A stretch of 53,150 nucleotides of DNA from Nocardiopsis alkaliphila YIM 80379 (lineage in GTDB: Bacteria; Actinomycetota; Actinomycetes; Streptosporangiales; Streptosporangiaceae). Position numbers and translations under genes: made by a program. The stretch is taken from assembly GCF_000341005.1 (NCBI RefSeq), contig NZ_ANBD01000088.1, positions 1 through 53,150 of the forward strand, given 5' to 3'. Below, one piece after another: positions 1 to 7,536 of the stretch. The notes beneath the pieces were generated by a model. The model saw only the letters and a program-made list of their open reading frames with translations. It did no database searches and was not told where the DNA came from. Position 1 is the first letter of the stretch; each line of letters begins with the position of its first letter.

Positions 1-108
1 ATCCCATAAAGCGGACACACCCCCAAAAACCATGAAAGTCGAGAACGCCCAGACCAGCGCCGCGAGCAAGATCACGGGGACAGGGCTGAGCTCACGCGCG
101 TGCCCGAC

Positions 109-798
109 TCACTCGGGGTGCAGGCGCTCGAAGGCACCCCGAGGGTTGTCCCGGGTCGGCAACGCCTCCACGAACGGCAGCAACTCCCGCCGGGCCACCC
201 CGTGTACCCGCCGCAGTTCGGCGACCGGATCGGGGTGTTCGTCCACCCGCAGGTCCAGATAGGGGTAGGGGTGACCGGTGTGCACGTACAGGGCGGCGCT
301 CTGCTTGCCCCTACGATCACCCCCCGCGGCCTGGCCCGCCTCCAACGCGCTCAGCAACCGCTCGTCGAAGGGCCGTTCGGGTTCGGCCTCCCAACTCCGG
401 ACCATCGCGTCGAGGGTGTCGGCACCGGTCAGGATGTTCCCGGCCACCGCGTAGCCCTCCCCCACTCGATGGCCGCACCAGGGATGGGTCATGGAGCCGG
501 TGTGGGCGGCGGATCGTCCCCGACCGTCCACCACGGCCACCTGGCGTGAGTCGGGTTCGGGGTCTTGGGCCAGGACCTCCTTCAGTGCCTCGGCCGCGCT
601 CTGGGAGCGCAGCCGCTCCAACACGTCCACGCCCAACAGCGGGTTGATCAGCGCCTGAGTGGCCACGGCCCCGAGTTCCGCGTGCGCGAATACCGTCAGC
701 GCCCCGATCGCCGGCATCCGGCTGGCCAGCGCCACACCGCACGTTCGGTTCTCGGGGTCATGGGCGACGATCGTGAAGGTGCCCGCGTACAACCACAT
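109..798 (-). CDS. DUF1028 family (Ntn-hydrolase-like) protein
   Basis: 229 residues. The N-terminus reads GTFTIVAHDPENRTCGVALASR and then GAVATQALINPLLG, the hallmark of DUF1028 proteins, which are placed in the Ntn-hydrolase superfamily; their substrate is not known. A mid-protein GEGYAVAGNILTG stretch is also typical of the family. The ATG at 798 is preferred; a GTG one codon upstream (801) is equally open, with GGAAAG just before it. DUF1028 genes often sit in amide or ring-degradation clusters, and here it lies beside a cupin and the CoA-transferase/lyase operon. The family call is firm; the reaction is unknown. Confidence 0.85.
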   Translation of the reverse strand: MWLYAGTFTIVAHDPENRTCGVALASRMPAIGALTVFAHAELGAVATQALINPLLGVDVLERLRSQSAAEALKEVLAQDPEPDSRQVAVVDGRGRSAAHTGSMTHPWCGHRVGEGYAVAGNILTGADTLDAMVRSWEAEPERPFDERLLSALEAGQAAGGDRRGKQSAALYVHTGHPYPYLDLRVDEHPDPVAELRRVHGVARRELLPFVEALPTRDNPRGAFERLHPE

Positions 799-871
799 CA
801 CTCTTTCCGTACCGTCGGCGCGTCCACGCCTTCCCGGGATCGTATCGGCCCGTCGGTGACCTACCGCTCCC

Positions 872-1228
872 CTACTTGGTCTCGTGGGCGGAGGGGGCCA
901 TCAGATGGATGAGGATCCTGGCCGGCCCCTCGACCGGGGCGACGGCGTGTGGGACGCCGGCGGCCACGTGGATCAAACCGCCCACACCCATCGTGTGCCG
1001 CTGTTCCTCCACGTCGAAGCGCACCTTCCCCTCGATCACCTGCACTACGATCGGGGAGGGCGCACGATGCTCGGTGAGTTCGGTGTCCAAGGCCAAGTGC
1101 ACGACACGCACGTCCTGCCCTGAGAACAGGGTCTTCGAAGCGACCCGCCCTTCCTTGACCGGGGTCGCCTCGGTCAGCTGCTCGATACCCGCACTGATCA
1201 GGGTGGCCGGTGAGGTGTCACGTGCCAT
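872..1228 (-). CDS. Cupin-domain protein
   Basis: 118 residues starting MARDTSPATL. The ATG at 1228 is chosen because GGAGAG lies about eight bases upstream; longer in-frame starts at 1252 and 1309 lack this. The single cupin barrel is seen in the central strand series ending in HTMGVGGLIHVAAGVPHAVAPVEGPARIL, where the PHAV histidine would be part of the second cupin motif. The first motif is weak (LTEHRAPSPIVVQVIEGKV), with one histidine and no clear glutamate, so metal binding is uncertain. A hairpin at 1342-1373 separates it from the upstream operon, so it probably has its own promoter. The role is likely accessory to the catabolic island. Confidence 0.8.
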   Translation of the reverse strand: MARDTSPATLISAGIEQLTEATPVKEGRVASKTLFSGQDVRVVHLALDTELTEHRAPSPIVVQVIEGKVRFDVEEQRHTMGVGGLIHVAAGVPHAVAPVEGPARILIHLMAPSAHETK

Positions 1229-1341
1229 GGCTGTTCTCTCCTTCGATGTCATCGCGGTTCCGGGTTCCCAGCTTCTCCCATCCCGACCGTCAGGTCCCCA
1301 TCGCCCCACCAGAGCGAGCCGTTACCTCGACCGAAGATCGA

Positions 1342-1373
1342 CCAAAGGGCCGCGCACGCCGCGCGGCCCTTGG
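1342..1373 (-). terminator. Hairpin terminator after the MmgE/PrpD gene
   Basis: A GC-rich inverted repeat, 1342-1355 against 1361-1373, has 13 paired positions with one bulged A and a 5-nt loop. It lies just past the stop of the minus-strand operon that begins at 5692. Confidence 0.6.
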
Positions 1374-1390
1374 TCCTGACCCCTTGGGTT

Positions 1391-2800
1391 CTAACGACGG
1401 TCACCGGCAGGGGCCACCGCCGTGCACAGTGCGTCGACCGACGGTGCCTCGGCCAAACCCCACACCAGTTCCACGATCCGGTCCGGGTCCGCGACCCTGC
1501 GGCGCGCGTTGAGACGGAACTTGGTCGCCAACTCCTCGGCGGACAGGGGGTTGTCCGGGCCTCCCCGGTTGACCGAGACCCGCACTCGCCTTCGGCTTCC
1601 ATCCCGCAGTGTCGCGGTGAGGAGCGCGGGGAATTGGCGGGGGAAGATCCGATCGCACTCGGGGTCGGGCACGCATCTGACCTTGGCGGCCAAGGCCAGC
1701 CGAGCCGGGTCGGCGGCGGCCTCGTCGGTGAAGTCCTCGTGGAACAGGCCCAGACCGCCACCACCCAGCAGCGCCGCTGCCACCGTGTAGGGGCCGCTGA
1801 AGGCCGCGTGGTAACCCGAGCGCGGCCTGGCCTTCTCCTCTGCGGGTTCACCGATGGTGCGCAGCACCGCCGTGGGCACGCCCAGTTCCAGTTCGGTGAT
1901 CTCCTGCGCCCTCAACCCTTCGGCGCGCAGCTTCAGCGCGGCGTCGATGCCCGCCTGGGTGAAGTGGTTGCAGGGGTAGGGCTTGAAGAAGATCCCCGGC
2001 AGTTCCCACTCGGTGGTGAATCCTTCGACGACGTCCTGGGCACGGCTCGCGTCACCGCAGAACGCCTCCAAGAAACCGAATCGTCCCTCCACGACGGTCG
2101 GTGGGCCGGTCAGACCGTGCCGGACCAGGTCAGCGGCGCTGACACCGGCGTGCGCGGCCCACCCGCAGTGCACCCGCTTGATGGTGCCTCCGGTCCGGTT
2201 GGCCTCGATGATGCCCGAGCCCATGCTGGCCGCGACCCCGGCCGCGTGCGCGACCCCGGCCGCGTCCAACCCTTGGAGCAGCGCGGAGGCCATCGCGGCC
2301 CCCACCGCTCCGCAGATGGCCGTGGCGTGCAGGCCGCGTTCGAAGAAGATCGAGTTGCCGAGTTCTTCGTCGTATCCGGCCATGCCCAGGCGGACGGCGA
2401 GTTCGATGCCCAGACCGGCGGCGTCCAGCAGTTGAGCGCCCGAGCGGCCGTGCGCCTGCGCCGTGGCCAGGGCCGCGGGCAGGACCGGGGCCGAGGGGTG
2501 CAGGACCGAGGGCAGGTGGGTGTCATCGAAGTCCAGCGCGTGGGCCAGGGTCCCGTTGACCAGGGCCGCGGAGGAGGCGGGATAACGCGCACCACTCCCG
2601 AAGGCCGTGGCGGCCGTGGTACCCGCCCATTCGGCGGCCACCGCCTCGGCGATGCGGGCGGGTTCCTGTTCGACCGCGGCCAGGCTGTTGCCCAGCAGGT
2701 CCAGGACCCGGCGGGAGACGTCGGTGCGCAACTCCTCCCGGAGCCCTTCGGTGTAGGCGGCGTGCGCGAGGCGGGCCGCCGTGACGATCACTCCGCTCAT
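1391..2800 (-). CDS. MmgE/PrpD family dehydratase-like protein
   Basis: 469 residues starting MSGVIVTAARLAHAAYTEG. This family includes 2-methylcitrate dehydratase, cis-aconitate decarboxylase and iminodisuccinate epimerase. Visible family features are LANALDFDDT-like NGTLAHALDFDDTH, the GIELAVRLG helix, and the IKRVHCGWAAHAGVSAADLVRHGLTGPP block followed by the FKPYPCNHFTQ motif of the substrate pocket. The ATG overlaps the stop of the upstream cyclase gene by four bases (ATGA at 2797-2800), so translation is coupled. It is last in a four-gene operon with a CoA-transferase, CitE-like lyase and cyclase, which suggests dehydration or isomerisation of a tricarboxylate-like or hydroxy-diacid intermediate. 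Exact substrate unknown. Confidence 0.87.
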   Translation of the reverse strand: MSGVIVTAARLAHAAYTEGLREELRTDVSRRVLDLLGNSLAAVEQEPARIAEAVAAEWAGTTAATAFGSGARYPASSAALVNGTLAHALDFDDTHLPSVLHPSAPVLPAALATAQAHGRSGAQLLDAAGLGIELAVRLGMAGYDEELGNSIFFERGLHATAICGAVGAAMASALLQGLDAAGVAHAAGVAASMGSGIIEANRTGGTIKRVHCGWAAHAGVSAADLVRHGLTGPPTVVEGRFGFLEAFCGDASRAQDVVEGFTTEWELPGIFFKPYPCNHFTQAGIDAALKLRAEGLRAQEITELELGVPTAVLRTIGEPAEEKARPRSGYHAAFSGPYTVAAALLGGGGLGLFHEDFTDEAAADPARLALAAKVRCVPDPECDRIFPRQFPALLTATLRDGSRRRVRVSVNRGGPDNPLSAEELATKFRLNARRRVADPDRIVELVWGLAEAPSVDALCTAVAPAGDRR

Positions 2801-3609
2801 GCGCTCATCACCGCCAAGGGGCGCACCGGCGAGCCGGTGCCGCCGATGATCTTCAACGGGGCCATGACGAACACGAATTCCCCCACTCGCTCTCGTGAGA
2901 GGTCTTCCAACCTCATGTGCTCGATGATGTGGATACCGTTCTCCACCAGCAGGATCCGGTGTACGGGAAGGACACTGTGGCCCTTGCCCGCCGGGATGTG
3001 CTCGAAGGCCGTGGTGTCGGCTCCGGCCGCCGCGATCCGGCGCTCGGCCAACCACTGGCCGGCCTCCTCGTCGGGGCCGGGGACCCCGTCGGACTGGCCC
3101 AGGTAGGCGGCGGCCTCGTCGAAGCGGGTGGCCCAGCCGGTGCGGATCAGGGCGACGTCGCCCGGGCCCGGTTCGGCGCCGCCGTGGGCGGCGGCCTTCT
3201 CCAGGTCCTCGGCGCTCACCGCGTAGCCGGGTTCCAGGCATTCGACCCCGTGGGCCGCCGCCACGTCCAGCAGGACGCCACGACGGATGAGCGGTTCCAT
3301 CTGGTCGATGCCGTGGTGGACGAAGCGTCCGTTGACGGTGGCCTCGGCGGCGTCGATCCCGCCGTTGAGGCATCCCAGGTGGGATACGTGGGAAAGGGCG
3401 TCCACGTGGGTGCCGACGTGGCCGCCGGTGATGATGAGTTCGTTGGCGGCCGATCCGCCGTCGGGTCGCACCATGTCGCCGTGTCGGCGGATCAGGGTCA
3501 TCCGAAAGCCCGGGTGGTTGGGCGAGGAGGGCATGCCGGTGAACAGCGGCTGGGCCAGGTCGATGGTGCGGACTCCACCTCGGACCGCGGCCAGGAGTGG
3601 GTCTGTCAT
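2797..3609 (-). CDS. Cyclase family / kynurenine-formamidase-like metal hydrolase
   Basis: 270 residues. The metal-binding signature of the cyclase family (HxGTHxDxPxH) appears as HVGTHVDALSH around residue 64-74, with Ala where Pro is usual. Other family features are the N-terminal IDLAQPLFTGMPSSPNHPGF and late HxxLL-type segments (VHRILLVENGIHIIEHMRLEDL). Known members hydrolyse N-formylkynurenine, isatin or cyclic amides with Zn or Mn. The gene overlaps both neighbours by ATGA (3606-3609 and 2797-2800). In this operon a hydrolytic ring opening or deformylation is a reasonable inference; kynurenine itself is not implied, because no other tryptophan-pathway gene is present. Confidence 0.85.
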   Translation of the reverse strand: MTDPLLAAVRGGVRTIDLAQPLFTGMPSSPNHPGFRMTLIRRHGDMVRPDGGSAANELIITGGHVGTHVDALSHVSHLGCLNGGIDAAEATVNGRFVHHGIDQMEPLIRRGVLLDVAAAHGVECLEPGYAVSAEDLEKAAAHGGAEPGPGDVALIRTGWATRFDEAAAYLGQSDGVPGPDEEAGQWLAERRIAAAGADTTAFEHIPAGKGHSVLPVHRILLVENGIHIIEHMRLEDLSRERVGEFVFVMAPLKIIGGTGSPVRPLAVMSA

Positions 3610-4466
3610 GGGGTCTCTTCCTCGTTCTCGGGGATGGGGTCGGTGGCCAGGACGGCGCGGGCCGCCTGTACGACGGCGGGGTCGACGAAGCGTCCGTCGG
3701 TGGTCAAGAAGGCGCTGCTCCCGTGGGTATGGGCGGCTTCCAGACCGGCCAGGAGGTCGGCCGCCTCACGTCGCTCTCGTGCGCTGGGCGTGTAGGCGGC
3801 GTGCACCGCCGGAATCTGCCGGGGGTGGATGAGGGCCCGGCCGAAGAAGCCCATGGCTCGGCCGCGTTCGCTGGAGGCGCGCAGTCCCTCTTCGTCGGCC
3901 ACGTCGGTGTAGACGCTCTGCGCGGGGCTGGGCAGCCCTGCCGCACGGGAGGCGTTGACCACCCGTGAGCGCGCCCAGTCCAGGGCTCCGTCGTCGCTGA
4001 CCCGCAGGCTCGCACGCAGGTCGGCTTCGCCCAGGGAGATGCCTGCGACGGTCGGGTGCGCCATGGCGATGGCGAAGGCGTTCTCCACCCCCAGGGCACT
4101 CTCCAGCAGTACGTGGATCGGCACCGGCTCTTCGGTTCGCTGGAGTGCGTCCACGGCTTGACCTACCTGGTCGGCCGATTCGGTCTTGGGTAGTCGCACA
4201 CCCGCCACCGGAACCCGGGCCAGGGCCCGTAGGTCGTCCAGCCCCCAGGGGCCGGTCAGGTCGTTGACCCGCACGTGGAAGGGTCGGGTGACTCGCGCGG
4301 CCAGGTCGAGCACGGCCTTTCGGGCCTCCACCTTCGCACCGGCGGGCACGCTGTCCTCCAGGTCGACGATGACCGCTTCGGCTCGGCTCGCCAATGCCTT
4401 CTCCACCCGGTCGGGGCGGGTGGCCGGGACGTAGAGCCAGCTGCGCGGTGCCCGCGTGGTGTTCAT
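3606..4466 (-). CDS. HpcH/HpaI aldolase / CitE-like CoA-ester lyase
   Basis: 286 residues, the usual size for CitE-like proteins. Family features are the N-terminal RSWLYVPATRPDRVEKAL, the VIVDLEDSVP motif (metal-binding acid region), RVNDLTGPW, and the later VLLESALGVENAFAIA with the conserved Glu. Members cleave or form C-C bonds in acyl-CoAs such as citramalyl-CoA, malyl-CoA or citryl-CoA. It starts on the overlapping stop of a class III CoA-transferase gene (4463-4466), so the two products probably act in sequence: CoA transfer to a hydroxy-diacid, then lyase cleavage. The acyl-CoA substrate cannot be read from sequence. Confidence 0.88.
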   Translation of the reverse strand: MNTTRAPRSWLYVPATRPDRVEKALASRAEAVIVDLEDSVPAGAKVEARKAVLDLAARVTRPFHVRVNDLTGPWGLDDLRALARVPVAGVRLPKTESADQVGQAVDALQRTEEPVPIHVLLESALGVENAFAIAMAHPTVAGISLGEADLRASLRVSDDGALDWARSRVVNASRAAGLPSPAQSVYTDVADEEGLRASSERGRAMGFFGRALIHPRQIPAVHAAYTPSARERREAADLLAGLEAAHTHGSSAFLTTDGRFVDPAVVQAARAVLATDPIPENEEETP

Positions 4467-5692
4467 CGCCCTTCTCCGGTGAGGCGTTCGATCGTTTCGG
4501 TGTCGACCCCGAACCGGGAGAGCACCTCGGCCGTGTGGGCGCCCTGGGCCGGGCCCGTGGTGCGGATCTCACCCGGTGTCTCCGAGAGGCGAAAGAGCAC
4601 GTTCTGCATCCGTAGTGGACCAAGGTCCGGGTCCTCGACGGTGGTGATGGTGTCCAGTGCCTGGAACTGGGGGTCGTCGAACACGTCGCGCACGTCGTAG
4701 ATGGGAGCGACCGCCGCCTGGGCCTCCTCGAAGGCGGCGACCACCTCGTCACGATCGCGCCGGCCGATCCAGTCGCCGACGGCAGCGTCGAGTTCGTCGG
4801 CGTGCTCGGCGCGCTCGGCGCCGGAGGCGAACCAGGGTTGTTCGATCAGGTCGGGCCGTCCCACCAGACGCATCACGCGTTCGGCGATGGTCTGGGCGCT
4901 GGTGGAGATGGCCACCCAGCCGCCGTCGGCGGTGCGGTAGGTGTTGCGGGGCGCGTTGTTGGAGGAGCGGTTGCCCAGGCGCTCCTGAACCGTGCCGAGC
5001 TGATCGTAGACGGTGGGTTGGGGCCCCAGGACGGTGAGGATCGGTTCGGTGATGGCCAGGTCGATCACCTGTCCGCGCCCGGTGTGGGTGCGGGCGTGCA
5101 GCGCGGTCATGATCGAGTAGGCCGTGGTGAGCGCGGCGATGCCGTCGGCGAGCCCGAAGGGCGGCAAGGTCGGGGGCCCGCCGGGTTCTCCGGTGATGGC
5201 GGCGAATCCGCTCATGGCCTCGGCCAGGGTGCCGAACCCCGGGCGTTTGGCGTGCGGGCCGAACTGGCCGAACCCGGTGACGCGGGCCAGGACGAGTCGC
5301 GGGTTGATCTCGCGGAGCACGTCGTAGCCCAGGCCCCAGCGTTCCAGGGTTCCAGGGCGGAAGTTCTCGATGACCACGTCGGCTCCGGCGACCATCTTCT
5401 TGAAGGCTTCGCGGCCTTCCTCCGAGCCGAGGTAGAGATCGACCGACTTCTTGTTGCGGGCGAGCATCTTCCACCACAGACCGTGGCCGTCCTTGGCCGC
5501 GCCGTGGGTGCGCACCGGGTCTCCCCGGTCGGGATGTTCGATCTTGACCACCTCGGCACCGAAGTCGCCGAGCATGGTGGCCGCCATGGGACCGGCGAAC
5601 AAGGTGGCGATGTCCAGCACCACGAGGTCGTGCAATGCCCCCGGGGCGGGAGGCGGGGTCGATTCGGCGTGGCCGGTGTCGGAACTGTCCAC
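4463..5692 (-). CDS. CaiB/BaiF family (class III) CoA-transferase
   Basis: 409 residues from a GTG start preceded by AAAGGA. The N-terminal LVVLDIATLFAGPMAATMLGDFGAEVVKIE and the following RGDPVRTHG and NKKSVDLYL segments are diagnostic of family III CoA-transferases. The FGLADGIAALTTAYSIMTAL stretch carries the Asp expected to form the acyl-anhydride intermediate. First gene of a four-gene minus-strand operon with ATGA overlaps throughout. It should load CoA on a carboxylic acid for the CitE-like lyase encoded next. It lies downstream of a triple half-site operator at 5833-5857, so it is probably controlled by the IclR-type repressor encoded at 16111. Confidence 0.9.
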   Translation of the reverse strand: MDSSDTGHAESTPPPAPGALHDLVVLDIATLFAGPMAATMLGDFGAEVVKIEHPDRGDPVRTHGAAKDGHGLWWKMLARNKKSVDLYLGSEEGREAFKKMVAGADVVIENFRPGTLERWGLGYDVLREINPRLVLARVTGFGQFGPHAKRPGFGTLAEAMSGFAAITGEPGGPPTLPPFGLADGIAALTTAYSIMTALHARTHTGRGQVIDLAITEPILTVLGPQPTVYDQLGTVQERLGNRSSNNAPRNTYRTADGGWVAISTSAQTIAERVMRLVGRPDLIEQPWFASGAERAEHADELDAAVGDWIGRRDRDEVVAAFEEAQAAVAPIYDVRDVFDDPQFQALDTITTVEDPDLGPLRMQNVLFRLSETPGEIRTTGPAQGAHTAEVLSRFGVDTETIERLTGEGR

Positions 5693-5832
5693 CTGGGTGG
5701 TCCTTTCTGTGGGCGCCGGGAGATCCGGCGTGGGGCGGGGTCCTCGGCGTCGGCCAGGGAAGGGCGTGAGGCTGGAGCCTGCCGTGGAGCCTGTGGGGGC
5801 TCCGGTTCAGGGACCGAAGAGAACACCCCATG

Positions 5833-5857
5833 TTTCACTCACAGAAACATGATTCCA
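5833..5857. promoter_or_regulatory. Triple half-site IclR-type operator
   Basis: Three 5-bp half-sites separated by 5 bp: TTTCA (5833-5837), AGAAA (5843-5847) and TTCCA (5853-5857). The first two sit inside a perfect 7-bp inverted repeat, ATGTTTC (5830-5836) against GAAACAT (5844-5850). The layout equals that at 18486-18510. It lies in the divergent region between the CoA-transferase operon (minus) and the flavoprotein/hydantoinase operon (plus), so one protein could control both. Confidence 0.6.
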
Positions 5858-5940
5858 TTTCTGCCGGAGGCTCGCAATACCCCTACCGAAACCGGATCGT
5901 CCGCAAACAAGCACATCCGCCAGCCATCTTTCGGCAACTC

Positions 5941-5968
5941 TTGACTCTCGCCACCGTAGGATGACATC
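5941..5968 (+). promoter_or_regulatory. Possible promoter of the flavoprotein/hydantoinase operon
   Basis: TTGACT at 5941-5946 is a good -35 element; GACATC at 5963-5968 lies 16 bp downstream, and TAGGAT at 5957 is an alternative -10 with poor spacing. The rest of the 342-bp gap 5693-6034 holds the operator at 5833 and no credible gene. Confidence 0.35.
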
Positions 5969-6034
5969 TTCAACAAGCACGGGAGTGTTCCCATAGGTGA
6001 AACATCGATCCGATCAGGGGTCGGAGGTAGAGGC

Positions 6035-6115
6035 ATGCGAAAATTCCTCGGTGTGTCGGCGTCCGCGAATGCGCCGACGCTGAGCACGGACCCGCTCGTG
6101 GGGGTGCGACCATGA
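6035..6115 (+). CDS. 26-codon leader ORF coupled to the flavoprotein gene
   Basis: A short ORF begins MRKFLGVSASANAP and ends on a TGA that overlaps the ATG of the next gene (ATGA at 6112-6115). It is preceded by GGAGG at 6022-6026, the best ribosome binding site in the gap, with suitable spacing. The flavoprotein gene has a weaker GGGGGTG signal inside this ORF. The arrangement fits translational coupling or a leader peptide controlling the operon. It has no recognisable domain, and it is too short to judge by coding statistics alone. Confidence 0.5.
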   Translation: MRKFLGVSASANAPTLSTDPLVGVRP

Positions 6116-7524
6116 GCCCGAGCGGTGAGCCCGGACCACCCCCGCAGGAGGCGGCCGTGGACCTGGTGGTGGCCGGCGCCGGTGGAGGGCTCGCGGGCGC
6201 GTTGCGCGCCGCCGAGGCCGGGCTGGAGGTTCTAGTCATCGAGGCCAGTGAGAACTTCCGGCGCGGCAACAACACCTCCATGTCCACCGCGATGATCCCC
6301 GGGGCCGGGACCCGCTGGCAGCGGGAGGCGGGCCTTGAGGACTCCCCGGAGCTCTTCCTCTCCGACGTGATGGCCAAGACCGGTGGGCAGGCCGACGCCG
6401 TGCTGTCCGAGGCCCTGACCGACTTCAGCGCCGAACTGGTCACCTGGCTCGCCGAGGGCCTGGACCTGCCCGTGGAACTGGCCCCTGACATCTCCTATCC
6501 GGGACACTCTGTGACGCGCTGCCACACCGTCCCCTCCCGAACCGGGGCGGAGATGTTGGACCACCTGATCACCCGGGCGCGGCAGCATCCCAACATCGAC
6601 TTCCTCGTGCCGGCCCGGTTGACCACGGTGCGCACCCACCAGGGGCGGGTGTGCTCGGCCATCGCCGAGTACCCCGACGGGTCCACGGAGGAGATCCCCA
6701 CCCGGGCGCTGCTACTGGCGTGCAACGGTTACGGGGCCGACAGCCACGCGGTCCGAGAGCTGATGCCCGAGATCGCCGACGCCGTCTACCACGGCGGCGA
6801 ACACTCGCGCGGTGACGCCCTGCGCATCGGCGCCGAACTCGGCGCGGCCACCGGCTACCTGGACGCCTACCAGGGCCACGCGGCCTTGGCGCGCGGGGCC
6901 GGAACCCTCGTCGGTTGGGCCACGATCATGCACGGTGGCGTGCTGGTCGACACCCGAGGTCTCCGTTTCGGGGACGAGACGGTGGGCTACTCCGAATACG
7001 CGGCGGCCCTGGCGGCCCGACCCGGCTCGGGCGGCTGGATCGTCTTCGACCAACGCGTGCACGAACTGTGCCTGGCCTTCGGCGACTACCGCGACACCGT
7101 CGCACAGGGCGTGGTCCTGACCGCACAGGATCCGACCGAGCTCGCCCAGGCGTGCGGGCTTCCCGTCGAGGCGCTCACCGACACCCTGGAACGGGCCGCC
7201 CACAGCGCGAAGGGCGACGTTTCCGACGAGTTCGGGCGCTCGAACTGGGAGGCCCCACTGCGTCCTCCCTACCGGGCGGTGCGAGTCGAGCCCGCGCTCT
7301 TCCATACCCAGGGCGGCCTGGTCGTGGACGGCCACGCCCGAGTACTACGAAAGGACGACTCCCCCATCACCGGGTTGTACGCCTCCGGCGGGGCCGCCAT
7401 CGGCATCTCCGGTCACGGGGCGGGCGGCTACCTGGCCGGCAACGGCCTCCTTCCCGCGCTCGGCCTGGCCGTGCTCGCGGCAGATCACTGCCGGGGTCTC
7501 TCCCCGGCTCAGCACAAGTCCTGA
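6112..7524 (+). CDS. FAD-dependent oxidoreductase (fumarate-reductase flavoprotein-like)
   Basis: 470 residues. A Rossmann dinucleotide fold begins at residue 18 with VVAGAGGGLAG (22-29) and an acidic Glu44 for the FAD ribose. The C-terminal GLYASGGAAIGISGHGAGGYLAGNGL is the second FAD-binding segment typical of FAD_binding_2 proteins (fumarate reductase, 3-ketosteroid dehydrogenase, tricarballylate dehydrogenase). Members desaturate C-C bonds or reduce enoates. It is coupled by ATGA to the leader ORF, and the hydantoinase gene follows after 12 bp, so they form one operon. In context it may oxidise or desaturate a ring or diacid intermediate. Substrate unknown. Confidence 0.85.
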   Translation: MSPSGEPGPPPQEAAVDLVVAGAGGGLAGALRAAEAGLEVLVIEASENFRRGNNTSMSTAMIPGAGTRWQREAGLEDSPELFLSDVMAKTGGQADAVLSEALTDFSAELVTWLAEGLDLPVELAPDISYPGHSVTRCHTVPSRTGAEMLDHLITRARQHPNIDFLVPARLTTVRTHQGRVCSAIAEYPDGSTEEIPTRALLLACNGYGADSHAVRELMPEIADAVYHGGEHSRGDALRIGAELGAATGYLDAYQGHAALARGAGTLVGWATIMHGGVLVDTRGLRFGDETVGYSEYAAALAARPGSGGWIVFDQRVHELCLAFGDYRDTVAQGVVLTAQDPTELAQACGLPVEALTDTLERAAHSAKGDVSDEFGRSNWEAPLRPPYRAVRVEPALFHTQGGLVVDGHARVLRKDDSPITGLYASGGAAIGISGHGAGGYLAGNGLLPALGLAVLAADHCRGLSPAQHKS

Positions 7525-7536
7525 GAGGGGATCAAC

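Noticed and set aside
5839-6087. 82-codon minus-strand frame in the divergent region
   Set aside because: It covers the operator and promoter sequences, has no ribosome binding site and no family.
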